Source of the DNA: CALMUP01 sp035327305
Lineage (GTDB): Bacteria; Verrucomicrobiota; Kiritimatiellia; CAIVKH01
NCBI GenBank assembly: GCA_035327305.1
Contig: DAOLDL010000016.1
Location: 1-46,025, forward strand
DNA: 46,025 nucleotides
Direction: 5' to 3'
Made by a program: the position numbers and the translations under genes. Below, piece by piece: positions 33,517-42,799 of this stretch; the stretch's first letter is position 1; every line of letters begins with the position of its first letter. Under the pieces are notes generated by a model. It had not been told where the DNA came from. It saw nothing but the letters and a program-made list of their open reading frames with translations, and searched no databases.

Positions 33517-35952
33517 TTACGTGGTTCCGAGGGCTTTTTGAACCAATGCGATCAATTCCTCGCGGCGGAAAGGTTTTTTCAGCAACGAACCGGGGGGCAA
33601 TGATATTCCGGATTCCTCCAGTTCATCCTGCTGATATCCGGACGTAAACAAAACCTTGATTTCCGGCTTCAGGCCCCGGATTTGATCAGCCAGAGTGCGC
33701 CCGTCAAAATCCGGCATGATCAGGTCGGTAAGCAGTAAATTAATTTCGCCCTGGTAAAACAGCATCGATTTGATGGCCATGGCGCCGTTTTCCGCTTCTA
33801 TCACGGTATAACCCTGATCCTGTAACATTCGAGAAATGACCCGGCGCGCACCTTCCTCATCCTCGGCCAGCAAAATGGTTTCATTGCCGGGTTTGAATTC
33901 CTGCTGTTCCGTGGTAGCCACTTGCAATGGAGGGCGTTTGGTCGTCTCGGACCCATTGGAAAGTGGAAGATATACGACATAGGCCGCACCGCCGGAGGCA
34001 TGATTTTCAACGGCCAGGTATCCCCGGTGCTGTCGGATAATTTCAAAAGATGTGGCCAGCCCTACATTTTCACCCGGTATTTCAGCGTCGAGATTCACCC
34101 CGAAGGTGAAAATGTCGGCAAGACGAGCAAGGTCGTGATGCGCGCCTTCATCGGAAATTTCGATTTTTGCGAACGAGGTATCGGCATCCGGGGGTTGATC
34201 GATAAACGAAATATGTTGGCCGGAGTATATGGAACCCGGATGCGTTTTGATGGTGATCAATCCGCCGGACGGCGAACGTTTGATGGATTGCATCAAGAGG
34301 TTGGACAGCATATGAGCCAGACGGCCACTGCGGGCGCTGGTCATGACCGGTCGTGGATGCAGATTCAGTTCCAACCGTACGGTGGCGCCGGTCAGACGAT
34401 TCGCCATGGGTTCAAATTCCTGAATGAAGCCATTGATATCGATTTGAACCGGTTGTTCATCCTTATCTCCGGCGATGTAGTCCAATTGCCGCAACAACAA
34501 TTCACCGGAACTCGAAGCATGAAGTATTTCTTCAACCTCCGTCTTTTTGTCCGAATGATTGACATTCTTCGACAGGTACTCGGCATTTTGCCGGACGACC
34601 ATGAAGAGATTGCGGAAATCACGCGAAATGCCGGACATCAATTGATTGATGGCCTCCATTTTCTGTACCTGAAGGTACTGGCGTTCCAGGGTGCGCTCCC
34701 GGCTGATATCGCGTTTGACCGCTACATAATTTACAGCTTTTCCTTCATGGTTGCGCACCGGCGAAATAGAAGCCTGCTCTTCGTAAAGAGTTCCGTCTTT
34801 TCTTCGATTGATAAACGTGCCCCGCCAGGTATGACCTGTGCCGAGAACCGTCCATATCTCCTGGTAAAATTCGGCGCTGTGTTTGCCGCTCTGGAAAATG
34901 GCCGGAGTTTTACCCAATACTTCTGAAATTTTGTATCCGGTGATTTTTTCAAGCGCGGGGTTGGCGTACAGGATGATCCCGTGGGCATCGGTGATCAAGA
35001 TGGTTTCATCAGCCTGCTCGATAGCGGCGCTCAACCGGGCATGAGCTTCCTGAAGTTCCATCCGTTCGAGATAAACTTCAAACAAATTGCCGATACCGAG
35101 CATTAACCCGATGTCTTTCGTATTAAAAATCACCCCATCCTCATAGGTGAATATCGCCACCATGCCCAACACCTGCTGTTTATACATCAAAGGCACGCCA
35201 ATCCAGTCGGAAGGCATGGCGCCGGTAATATCAAAATCGAGCCGGTCGATTTTGTCTCCCGAACGGGCATCGTTAAGCCAGACCATCCGCCCCATGGTCA
35301 TGACATAATCGGCGATTCCATTTTCCTGCGGGCGGGATACGGGCAAAGGGTTCTTCACATCCACGGAAAAAGGAAAATCGATCATTCCGGTGTGGTGATT
35401 TTTTATTGCCACACAGCCGTTTTCAATGCCGAAAAGGATGCGCAACAGATCGAATATCCGGGAACTGAAATCGCGAAGCGATTCGGCCTTTCCGGCAATT
35501 TCCGCGGCGCGCTGATAAAAAGCCTCGTTTTTCTCCATGCGCCGGATTTGTGTAAGGTTTTCAATAACCGCCCAGCAAAGCATCGCATCGCCGCTCCCCC
35601 GCCCCGGGTGACTGATCAACCTGACCCACTGTCGCCCGGCATCGGGAAGCACGACCTCCAATTCACAACGGGCCGGTCGATGTTCACGAATGACCTGATC
35701 CAGATGTGTGGCAAGCACCGAACGGTCGCGGTGCCGCATGGTTTTGAAAAAATTGAAATGCTTCAATTCATCATGTTTGGTTACTCGCAGAATATCGGCG
35801 GCATGCGGTGAGAACCATTCAACTTCACCCTCGCCATTTAATGCAAGCACGGGCATCGAAGCCGATTTGAGGACAACATCCGGAATCGCTCCTGCCGACC
35901 TTGAAGAATCGTACGCCGGCGTATGTTGCGCCGGATTACCTGCCTCATTCAT
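33517..35952 (-). CDS. Hybrid sensor kinase-like protein with degenerate catalytic motifs and a receiver domain
   Basis: 811 residues, no membrane segment visible. Regions in order: a PAS-like domain (about 25-135), a GAF domain (about 145-300), a second PAS with PAC (about 303-420), an H-box region (430-490), an ATPase-like region (500-665) and a receiver (690-811). The H-box reads KMEAINQLMSGISRDFRNLF. The phospho-accepting histidine of GIAHDFNN is R444. The N-box asparagine is Q555, DxGxG reads DEGAH (601-605) and GTGLGL reads GENVGL (627-632). The receiver is intact: D698, D743, T770 and K793. It probably cannot autophosphorylate and may be an adaptor fed by another kinase. It is upstream of no obvious partner gene. 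Confidence 0.9.
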   Translation of the reverse strand: MNEAGNPAQHTPAYDSSRSAGAIPDVVLKSASMPVLALNGEGEVEWFSPHAADILRVTKHDELKHFNFFKTMRHRDRSVLATHLDQVIREHRPARCELEVVLPDAGRQWVRLISHPGRGSGDAMLCWAVIENLTQIRRMEKNEAFYQRAAEIAGKAESLRDFSSRIFDLLRILFGIENGCVAIKNHHTGMIDFPFSVDVKNPLPVSRPQENGIADYVMTMGRMVWLNDARSGDKIDRLDFDITGAMPSDWIGVPLMYKQQVLGMVAIFTYEDGVIFNTKDIGLMLGIGNLFEVYLERMELQEAHARLSAAIEQADETILITDAHGIILYANPALEKITGYKISEVLGKTPAIFQSGKHSAEFYQEIWTVLGTGHTWRGTFINRRKDGTLYEEQASISPVRNHEGKAVNYVAVKRDISRERTLERQYLQVQKMEAINQLMSGISRDFRNLFMVVRQNAEYLSKNVNHSDKKTEVEEILHASSSGELLLRQLDYIAGDKDEQPVQIDINGFIQEFEPMANRLTGATVRLELNLHPRPVMTSARSGRLAHMLSNLLMQSIKRSPSGGLITIKTHPGSIYSGQHISFIDQPPDADTSFAKIEISDEGAHHDLARLADIFTFGVNLDAEIPGENVGLATSFEIIRQHRGYLAVENHASGGAAYVVYLPLSNGSETTKRPPLQVATTEQQEFKPGNETILLAEDEEGARRVISRMLQDQGYTVIEAENGAMAIKSMLFYQGEINLLLTDLIMPDFDGRTLADQIRGLKPEIKVLFTSGYQQDELEESGISLPPGSLLKKPFRREELIALVQKALGTT

Positions 35953-36022
35953 TTGCGTAACTTGTCATTTTAATCTGCTGTTCCATCAAACAATCTTGAC
36001 CGACCGACCACACATTTCCGTG

Positions 36023-37156
36023 TTAATTACCGTCGGTAGCCGGTGCAACCCTTCGCTCCAATTCGCGGACACGTCGTTCGGAAGCTTCCAGCCGACTGCG
36101 AAAAACCTGCAATTCTTCAACCAGAACCGAATTTTGCGCCTGCAATCGTTTCTTTTCGTCGTCCCGGAGAATCTTCTCCATCTGTTTCTGCACATCATTG
36201 TACCGGCTGGTCAATGACTTATTTTCCTTTTCCAGCGAGCTGATGGTTTTCCGGAACTCGCGAATCCGTCTCATATCGGCTTGATGGGAGTCAATGGTCT
36301 GTTTAAGAGCGCGTGTTTCTTCGCGCAACCGTTCCAATTCCCCATTCATCGCTCCAGTGGCGCTTATAACTTCCTTCCGTTCATCCTCCAATTGTCTGTT
36401 TAATAACGCAATTTGATTGGACATCGCTTCCATGCCGGCAAACATGGCAAGGCGTTCCTCCTCCAGCAACTTGTTTACTCTACCCACTTCAGCCAATATC
36501 GGCTCTAGCGCGGCTTTATCAAGCAATTGCTCTTGCAATTTAGCGCGATCGGATTTCAACGCGTCAAGTTCGCGTTGAAGTGATTCAAGCGATTCCGTCG
36601 CTTTTTTGACACGGTCGGCCGATTGCTGATCCCGTACCTTTTCCCGCCGTTCTATATTCCGGATTTTGCCCTCCAAATCGGCAATGCCTGCATGAAGCAT
36701 CCGGTTGGACTCGATCAAGGATACGCGCTCCTCTTCCAAATCTTCAATGGCTTGTTCGAACACCGCTTTTTCCTCATTCCACGCGGCGCGTTCGGCAACA
36801 ATCAACTCCGCCGACAACATAGCCCCGTTATCCGCGGGCGCCACCTCTGATTGCGTATCGGTCAAAAGCAGTTTCCTTAATCGGTCGAGATGATTGCGAC
36901 AGGCTGTAACACGGGAACGAACCACTGCGGGTTGCCATTCCGGATAATCGCTCGCCACAATCCGGTACAACTCGAGCGCCTTGCCGTAATACTGAAAAGC
37001 GGAAGCCGGGTCGCCGACTTGCTCCGCCTGTTCCGCCTTTACGATCATGACATAGGCTTCCACATGTTCGGGAGGCGTGGCCTGCGCGTAAATTGAAATT
37101 GACGAGTGGAAAAAAAACGTCAACGCGAGATAACGGAATAAACTGAATCTGTTCAT
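36023..37156 (-). CDS. Exported coiled-coil protein of unknown function
   Basis: 377 residues. A signal peptide (residues about 1-24, ending ...IYAQA) suggests export to the periplasm. Residues about 30-95 look like a single TPR/MIT-like helical pair (AEQAEQVGDPASAFQYYGKALELYRIV). From about 110 to the end the sequence is almost entirely heptad-patterned coiled coil, rich in Glu, Arg, Leu and Gln (ELERLREETRALKQTIDSHQ). It starts 11 bases after a TPR protein gene with a similar N-terminal export signal, so the two are likely co-transcribed. I do not recognise the family; a structural or scaffolding role is a guess. Confidence 0.75.
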   Translation of the reverse strand: MNRFSLFRYLALTFFFHSSISIYAQATPPEHVEAYVMIVKAEQAEQVGDPASAFQYYGKALELYRIVASDYPEWQPAVVRSRVTACRNHLDRLRKLLLTDTQSEVAPADNGAMLSAELIVAERAAWNEEKAVFEQAIEDLEEERVSLIESNRMLHAGIADLEGKIRNIERREKVRDQQSADRVKKATESLESLQRELDALKSDRAKLQEQLLDKAALEPILAEVGRVNKLLEEERLAMFAGMEAMSNQIALLNRQLEDERKEVISATGAMNGELERLREETRALKQTIDSHQADMRRIREFRKTISSLEKENKSLTSRYNDVQKQMEKILRDDEKKRLQAQNSVLVEELQVFRSRLEASERRVRELERRVAPATDGN

Positions 37157-37167
37157 GAAAAGCGAAA

Positions 37168-38334
37168 TCAGTTACCAGACAAACCAAGTATTTGGTCCAG
37201 GGAGGGATTGCGGGGGGATCCCAAGGTCAACGCGCGCTGATAGTGCTCCCGCGCGGAGTCAAAATCGGGCCGGCGATCCGTGGCAAGCAGGATGGACAAA
37301 TTGTAAAGCGCGGATACGTAGTCGGGGTCCCGTTCCACGGCCTTTTTAATATTTTTAATGGCATTATCGTGCCGGCCAAGCGCGTGAAAAACAATACCCA
37401 GATAATTGAGGTTGTACGGATCATCCTTGTCCGCCTTTACCGCCCGCTCAAGAATTCGGCGAGCGTCGCGCAATTCACCGTTCCGGAAAGCCAGGGCGCC
37501 ACGTAAACCAAGGGCGCGGGTATTCTTGTCGTTTTTGGTCAGCACTTCATCCACCAAACGGCGGGCGGCATCCAATTCTCCGCGCTCAAAATGGCAGGCC
37601 GCCAAACCGGTGCGGGCATTTTCGGATTCCGGATCGAGTGTAAGAGCCTGTTTAAACGACAAGGAAGCTTCCTCGATTTTACCTGCGGCGAGTTCGTTAT
37701 TCGCCCGTTCAAGCACGTTATCATATCCTGTGCCGGTGACAACCGGCGTAGTGACGGCGCGGGGGGCGCCGCCTTTCAAGGCCCGGTTCTCATGCGTAAG
37801 CCTTTCCACTTGACGGTCTTTCTCCGCCGCCTGCCTTTTGGCGGCATCCAGTTGTTTTTGCAGAGAGGCGACAAGTTCGGCCCCGGCCTGGCGGGTCGCC
37901 TCTTCCGGATCGACCACGGCATTCCGGAGACGGGCAATGTCATCTGATTGTCCGTCCATGATCTGACGGGTGGATTCATGAATTTGGGCAAGTATTTCAA
38001 TGCGGTCACGCAAGTCCCGCAGTAAAACACCCGCATTAAGAATATCCCCCCTCAATTGCGCCAATTCGACGTCCACAAGAAGTCCCCGAGCGCGTAATTG
38101 CTCGATTTCATCCGACAAACGCTTGGCATCGCGGGTAGTTACGGCGGCACGGTACAAATCTTGACGCAATTCATCCAACGTCACCTGCTGGTTTCCGGCC
38201 AAGGTGCGCGATTTTTGAATGTCGGCATTAAGTTTTTCCAGTTGTTTTGCCAACTTGTCAGAATTGGCGGCACTTGCCGGACTTGCCATTATCGGTAGTG
38301 ACAAACCGATTACGATTAACATGCGTAAAAACAT
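37168..38334 (-). CDS. Exported protein with coiled coil and C-terminal TPR repeats
   Basis: About 388 residues from the ATG 38334 (AGGA 8 bases upstream). A signal peptide (FLRMLIVIGLSLPIMASPASA) is followed by coiled coil (about 25-185), a short proline/alanine linker, and then at least four tetratricopeptide repeats. Examples are NNELAAGKIEEASLSFKQALTLDP, LAACHFERGELDAARRLVDEVL, GALAFRNGELRDARRILERAV and LGIVFHALGRHDNAIKNIKKAVERDP. TPRs mediate protein-protein contacts, often in envelope assembly. It lies immediately upstream of the coiled-coil gene at 36023. The specific role is unknown. Confidence 0.82.
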   Translation of the reverse strand: MFLRMLIVIGLSLPIMASPASAANSDKLAKQLEKLNADIQKSRTLAGNQQVTLDELRQDLYRAAVTTRDAKRLSDEIEQLRARGLLVDVELAQLRGDILNAGVLLRDLRDRIEILAQIHESTRQIMDGQSDDIARLRNAVVDPEEATRQAGAELVASLQKQLDAAKRQAAEKDRQVERLTHENRALKGGAPRAVTTPVVTGTGYDNVLERANNELAAGKIEEASLSFKQALTLDPESENARTGLAACHFERGELDAARRLVDEVLTKNDKNTRALGLRGALAFRNGELRDARRILERAVKADKDDPYNLNYLGIVFHALGRHDNAIKNIKKAVERDPDYVSALYNLSILLATDRRPDFDSAREHYQRALTLGSPRNPSLDQILGLSGN

Positions 38335-38427
38335 CACAAAATCCTTTCCCGTTGAATACAAAACGAACGTAGCATGACTGGAAAAAGTGACGATTGCAAG
38401 CTATCCGAAAGCACATGCGGCATACAG

Positions 38428-38457
38428 TTGGAACTCCCCGGGAACCGCGCTTAATTT
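38428..38457 (+). promoter_or_regulatory. Candidate promoter for the pyrG operon
   Basis: TTGGAA (38428-38433), an 18-base spacer and TAATTT (38452-38457) lie upstream of pyrG, giving a leader of about 50 bases. The match is moderate. The region (38335-38513) is the divergent gap between the minus-strand TPR gene and the plus-strand pyrG operon, so a promoter is expected here. I see no recognisable pyrimidine attenuator. Confidence 0.3.
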
Positions 38458-38513
38458 AATGACCAAAATTGTCTTGGTATTCGAGGGGCAGTCGTTATCC
38501 TCATGGCAATTTT

Positions 38514-40118
38514 ATGGCAAAATATATTTTCATAACCGGAGGCGTGGTTTCCTCGCTTGGCAAAGGCATTACGGCGGCTTCTTTGGGAAGACTTTTAATC
38601 AACCGCGGACTTAACATCCGCATGCTTAAAATGGATCCCTACCTGAACGTCGACCCGGGAACCATGAGTCCCTATCAGCACGGCGAGGTTTATGTCACCG
38701 ACGATGGCGCGGAAACCGATCTCGACCTGGGGCATTACGAGCGCTACACCGGGCAGGCCACCAACCGCAAATCCAACTTCACCGCCGGGCGCATCTATTG
38801 GGATGTTCTGCGCAAGGAACGCCGCGGCGACTACCTAGGCCACACCATTCAAATGATACCGCACATCACCGATGAAATCATCGCATCCATCCGCGCCGTC
38901 GATGAGAAAGGCGTGGACATCGTGGTTGCCGAAATCGGCGGCACGGTGGGCGATATTGAGGGGCTGACCTTCATGGAGGCCATCCGGCAAATCGGCCTTG
39001 AAGACGGGCCGGACAATGTCATGTATATTCACATGACGTATGTGCCGTACATCAAGGCCGCCGGCGAAGTTAAAACCAAACCCAGCCAGCAAAGCGTCGC
39101 GAAATTGCGGGAGATCGGAATTATCCCGGACGCCTTGATTTGCCGGTCGGAAGTTCCGTTGGCCGAGGACGTACGCAGGAAACTTTCGCTGTTTTGCAAT
39201 GTTCCCTACGATGCCGTGATTGAAGAACAGGATGTTCAGCATACCATATACGAGGTGCCGCTGGTTTTGTCCGAACAGGGGCTGGACGAGCTGGTCATGG
39301 TGCATTTCCGCATGGCTAAACCGCCCCCGAAGATGAACCCGTGGCGGCGCATGGTCGAGATTGTGAAAAATCCCCGGGCCAACATTAAAATCGGCGTGGT
39401 GGGTAAATACTCGGAATTGCAGGATGCCTACAAATCGCTCTACGAGGCCATCAGCCATGGTGGCATCGGTCATCAAGTAAGCGTTGAAATTGTAAAAATC
39501 GCGGCGGAAGATATTGAAGCGGGGCGCGCCACGGCGCAACTGAAGGAAGTTGCGGGTATTCTGGTGCCCGGCGGGTTTGGCTCGCGCGGTGTTGAGGGTA
39601 AAATCCAGGCAATCAAATTCGCCCGCGAAAACGGCGTGCCGTTTTTCGGTATTTGTCTCGGCCTGCAATGTGCGGTCATTGAATATGCCCGGAATGTCTG
39701 CGGATTGAATGACGCTCACACCACCGAAATCAATAAAGACACGCCGCACCCCGTCGTTTGCCTGATGGAGGAACAGGAAAAGGTCATCGATCTCGGCGCG
39801 ACCATGCGGCTGGGCGCCTGGCCCTGCAAATTGAAGGCGGAAACAAAAGCAATCGAGGCTTACGGCTCTGCGGAAATCAGCGAACGGCATCGCCATCGCT
39901 ACGAAGTTAATAATTCCTATCGCGAAAAACTTGAGGAAAAAGGCCTTGTTCTTTCCGGACTTTCCCCTGATGGCAACCTGGTCGAAATGGTCGAAATTGC
40001 CGATCACCCGTGGTTTGTCGCCACACAATTTCACCCTGAATTGAAATCGCAACCCCTGGCCCCCCACCCCCTGTTCAGGGATTTCATTGGTGCGGCGGTG
40101 GAGTTTGAGAATATATGA
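38514..40118 (+). CDS. pyrG: CTP synthase (glutamine-hydrolysing)
   Basis: PyrG aminates UTP to CTP using glutamine and ATP. The 534-residue length is normal. The synthetase domain begins MAKYIFITGGVVSSLGKGITAASLG, with MDPYLNVDPGTMSPYQHGEVYV. The glutamine amidotransferase domain has GGFGSRGVEGK, the nucleophile in FFGICLGLQ and the final TQFHPELKSQP. The chosen ATG lacks a good ribosome site; a TTG farther upstream is less likely because homologues begin at MAKYIF. It overlaps carA by 4 bases and heads the pyrG-carA-guaA-carB operon. Identity is secure. Confidence 0.97.
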   Translation: MAKYIFITGGVVSSLGKGITAASLGRLLINRGLNIRMLKMDPYLNVDPGTMSPYQHGEVYVTDDGAETDLDLGHYERYTGQATNRKSNFTAGRIYWDVLRKERRGDYLGHTIQMIPHITDEIIASIRAVDEKGVDIVVAEIGGTVGDIEGLTFMEAIRQIGLEDGPDNVMYIHMTYVPYIKAAGEVKTKPSQQSVAKLREIGIIPDALICRSEVPLAEDVRRKLSLFCNVPYDAVIEEQDVQHTIYEVPLVLSEQGLDELVMVHFRMAKPPPKMNPWRRMVEIVKNPRANIKIGVVGKYSELQDAYKSLYEAISHGGIGHQVSVEIVKIAAEDIEAGRATAQLKEVAGILVPGGFGSRGVEGKIQAIKFARENGVPFFGICLGLQCAVIEYARNVCGLNDAHTTEINKDTPHPVVCLMEEQEKVIDLGATMRLGAWPCKLKAETKAIEAYGSAEISERHRHRYEVNNSYREKLEEKGLVLSGLSPDGNLVEMVEIADHPWFVATQFHPELKSQPLAPHPLFRDFIGAAVEFENI

Positions 40119-41200
40119 AAGCACTCATTGCACTAGAAGACGGCACAACTTTTGAAGGCGAATCCTTCACCGGCGCGGGCGAAGTGGAAGGCGAACTCGT
40201 CTTCAATACTTCAATGACCGGATATCAGGAAATCCTGACCGACCCATCCTATAACGGCCAGATCGTCACGATGACGTATCCCCTCATTGGAAATTACGGG
40301 ATCAACCGCGAGGATGATGAATCATACAAGCCTCATGCGCGGGGCTTGGTCATCGGTGAGGCCAGCCGGATCCACAGCAACTGGCGTGCGGATATGTCGC
40401 TTTCCGATTACCTGCAGAAAAACCAAATTCTTGGCATTCACCAGGTGGATACCCGGGCTGTCACATTCCATATCCGTTCACGCGGAGCCATGAAATGCGT
40501 GATGTCCTCCATCGACACCAACCCGGCCAGCCTGGTGCAAAAAGCCAAAAACTCCAAAGGGCTTGTCGGGCGCGACCTCTGCACGGAAGTCAGCACGCAA
40601 AAGCCCTATATTTTCCCCGGTTCGGAAAACAATTCCCGAAAAGTTGCCGTGATCGATTGCGGCATCAAAATCAATCAGTTGCGCATCTTGAGTGCGTTAG
40701 GCTGTCAATTGCACGTGTTTCCCAACCGTTTCAAAGCGGAAGAAATCAAGAAAATCAACCCGGATGGTTTCTTTATTTCCAATGGCCCCGGCGACCCGGA
40801 AGGCGTTCCCGAAACCGTCAAGGAATTGCGCGGTATTATCACGAGCGGTATCCCGACGTTTGGAATTTGCTTCGGACACCAATTGACCGGTCTTGCCCTC
40901 GGCGGCAAAACCTTCAAGCTGAAATTCGGACACCGGGGCGGCAATCAACCCGTAATCGAACTTGCCACCGGACGCGTGGACATCACCTCGCAGAATCACG
41001 GTTTTGCGGTGGACAAGGATTCCCTGCCCTCCGATGTGGAAACCACCCACATCAACTTGAACGACAAAACATCCGAGGGACAGCGCCACAAAAAGTTGCC
41101 GGTGTTTTCCGTGCAGTATCATCCGGAAGCCGCGCCCGGCCCCAACGATGCCGCGCACCTGTTCGAACGCTTCATACAACTCATCGATAGGAAGGGTTGA
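40115..41200 (+). CDS. carA: Carbamoyl-phosphate synthase small subunit
   Basis: CarA hydrolyses glutamine and passes ammonia to CarB to make carbamoyl phosphate for arginine and pyrimidines. The 361-residue protein has the N-terminal LEDGTTFEGESFTGAGEVEGELVFNTSMTGYQEILTD-type region and ends with the class I amidotransferase domain: SNGPGDPEG, the nucleophile in FGICFGHQL, and VQYHPEAAPGP. The ATG overlaps the pyrG stop by 4 bases. Its partner carB is not adjacent: guaA lies between them. Identity is secure. Confidence 0.98.
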   Translation: MKALIALEDGTTFEGESFTGAGEVEGELVFNTSMTGYQEILTDPSYNGQIVTMTYPLIGNYGINREDDESYKPHARGLVIGEASRIHSNWRADMSLSDYLQKNQILGIHQVDTRAVTFHIRSRGAMKCVMSSIDTNPASLVQKAKNSKGLVGRDLCTEVSTQKPYIFPGSENNSRKVAVIDCGIKINQLRILSALGCQLHVFPNRFKAEEIKKINPDGFFISNGPGDPEGVPETVKELRGIITSGIPTFGICFGHQLTGLALGGKTFKLKFGHRGGNQPVIELATGRVDITSQNHGFAVDKDSLPSDVETTHINLNDKTSEGQRHKKLPVFSVQYHPEAAPGPNDAAHLFERFIQLIDRKG

Positions 41201-41203
41201 TCC

Positions 41204-42745
41204 ATGGCGCACGACTGGATCGCGATTCTGGATTTCGGATCGCAATACACACAATTGATAGCCCGACGGGTTCGCGAACAACATGTGTATTGCGAAATCG
41301 TCCGGTTCGATACGTCCGCCGAAAAAATTGCCGCGCGCAAACCGAAAGGCATCATATTGTCCGGCGGTCCATCGAGTGTATATGACACCAAGGGACCCCG
41401 ACCCGACCCGAACGTATTCAAGCTGGACATTCCCCTGTTCGGCATTTGTTACGGCATGCAGTTAATGGCCCAGGAACTTGGCGGTCGGGTGGACAAGGGA
41501 CAGCACCGCGAATTCGGTTACGCGGAAATCGACGTGGTCGATCGCACGCCGTTGTTCGAGGGGCTTCAGGATCGGCTTAAAGTATGGATGAGCCACGGCG
41601 ATCAAGTCGGTGTGTTACCGGATGGATTCCGCGCGACCGCCAAAACCGGATCCTGCCCGGTCGCGGCCATGGCCGATCAATCCAACCGTCGGTTCGGTGT
41701 GCAATTTCACCCCGAAGTTGTACATACCCCTCAAGGCGTGCATTTGTTGCGTCATTTCCTGTTCGATGTTTGCGGTTGCGCTGGTGACTGGAAAATGTCG
41801 AGCTTCATCGAGGAAAGCATTCATGTCATCCGTGGAAAAGTTGGCGACAAACATGTCTTGTGCGGGTTAAGCGGCGGCGTGGATTCCTCGGTTGTCGCGG
41901 CGCTTCTGCACAAAGCCATCGGACATCAACTCCACTGTGTTTTTGTCGACAACGGAGTCTGCCGGTTCGGCGAAGTCGATCAGGTTCAGCGATTATTTGG
42001 CGAAGCGTTGGGAATCGATCTCCGCATTTCCCGCGCCGGAGCGCTGTTTCTCGACAGTTTGCGCGGTGTGATTGACCCGGAAATGAAGCGGAAAATCATC
42101 GGCAAAACGTTTATCGATGTCTTTACCGAGGAGGCGCGACGCCTGGGTGAAATTCAATTCCTGGCCCAGGGCACATTGTATCCCGACGTTATAGAAAGTA
42201 TTTCTCCCATCGGCGGACCTTCCGTCACGATTAAAAGTCATCATAACGTCGGCGGACTGCCACCGGATTTGAAATTCCAACTGATCGAACCCTTGCGCGA
42301 GTTGTTCAAGGACGAGGTACGTGAATTGGGTCGTGAACTGGGACTTCCCTCAAGCGTCGTGGATCGACAGCCATTTCCGGGACCCGGGTTGGCTGTGCGT
42401 ATTTTGGGCGAGGTCACGTCGGACCGCGTCGCCATCCTTCAGCAAGCCGACATGCGGGTGCAGGAGGAAGTGCAGAAACTGGAGAACTACCGCGACATCT
42501 GGCAGTCGTTCGCGGTATTACTTCCGGTCCAATCCGTTGGCGTCATGGGCGACGACCGCACCTACGAAAATGTAATTGCCGTGCGAGCCGTGCGCAGTCT
42601 GGATGGCATGACCGCCGAATGGTATCGCCTGCCCTACGACACCCTCGACCGGATTGCCACCCGTATCATCAACGAAGTGCGCGGTGTGAACAGGGTCGTA
42701 TTCGACATCAGCTCCAAACCGCCGGCCACCATTGAGTGGGAATGA
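41204..42745 (+). CDS. guaA: GMP synthase (glutamine-hydrolysing)
   Basis: GuaA converts XMP to GMP. The 513-residue protein has an N-terminal amidotransferase domain (ILDFGSQYTQLIARRVRE; nucleophile C82 in FGICYGMQ; QFHPEVVHTP) and an ATP-pyrophosphatase domain with the PP-loop LSGGVDSSVVAALL. The dimerisation domain ends PPATIEWE, the usual C terminus. It starts 3 bases after carA and is followed by carB after 54 bases. Insertion of guaA inside the carA-carB pair is unusual. Identity is secure. Confidence 0.98.
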   Translation: MAHDWIAILDFGSQYTQLIARRVREQHVYCEIVRFDTSAEKIAARKPKGIILSGGPSSVYDTKGPRPDPNVFKLDIPLFGICYGMQLMAQELGGRVDKGQHREFGYAEIDVVDRTPLFEGLQDRLKVWMSHGDQVGVLPDGFRATAKTGSCPVAAMADQSNRRFGVQFHPEVVHTPQGVHLLRHFLFDVCGCAGDWKMSSFIEESIHVIRGKVGDKHVLCGLSGGVDSSVVAALLHKAIGHQLHCVFVDNGVCRFGEVDQVQRLFGEALGIDLRISRAGALFLDSLRGVIDPEMKRKIIGKTFIDVFTEEARRLGEIQFLAQGTLYPDVIESISPIGGPSVTIKSHHNVGGLPPDLKFQLIEPLRELFKDEVRELGRELGLPSSVVDRQPFPGPGLAVRILGEVTSDRVAILQQADMRVQEEVQKLENYRDIWQSFAVLLPVQSVGVMGDDRTYENVIAVRAVRSLDGMTAEWYRLPYDTLDRIATRIINEVRGVNRVVFDISSKPPATIEWE

Positions 42746-42764
42746 TGATGAAAGAAACCACATA

Positions 42765-42785
42765 CAACCTGCAACCTTCAACATT
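42765..42785. repeat. Imperfect heptamer tandem repeat before carB
   Basis: Three copies of a CAACCTN-type heptamer run in tandem (CAACCTG, CAACCTT, CAACATT) in the short guaA-carB gap, ending 14 bases before the carB ATG. The array is too short to infer a function. Such arrays can vary in copy number between strains. Confidence 0.45.
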
Positions 42786-42799
42786 CAAAGAGTAAGACC

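Noticed and set aside
33517..35952. Frameshift or sequencing error as the cause of the degenerate kinase motifs
   Set aside because: The frame is uninterrupted and flanking residues align well with the family on both sides of each changed motif. Several independent substitutions are needed, so a single error does not explain it.
38835..40124. A 429-codon frame on the minus strand opposite pyrG
   Set aside because: It is a shadow of pyrG with low-complexity composition and no known domain.
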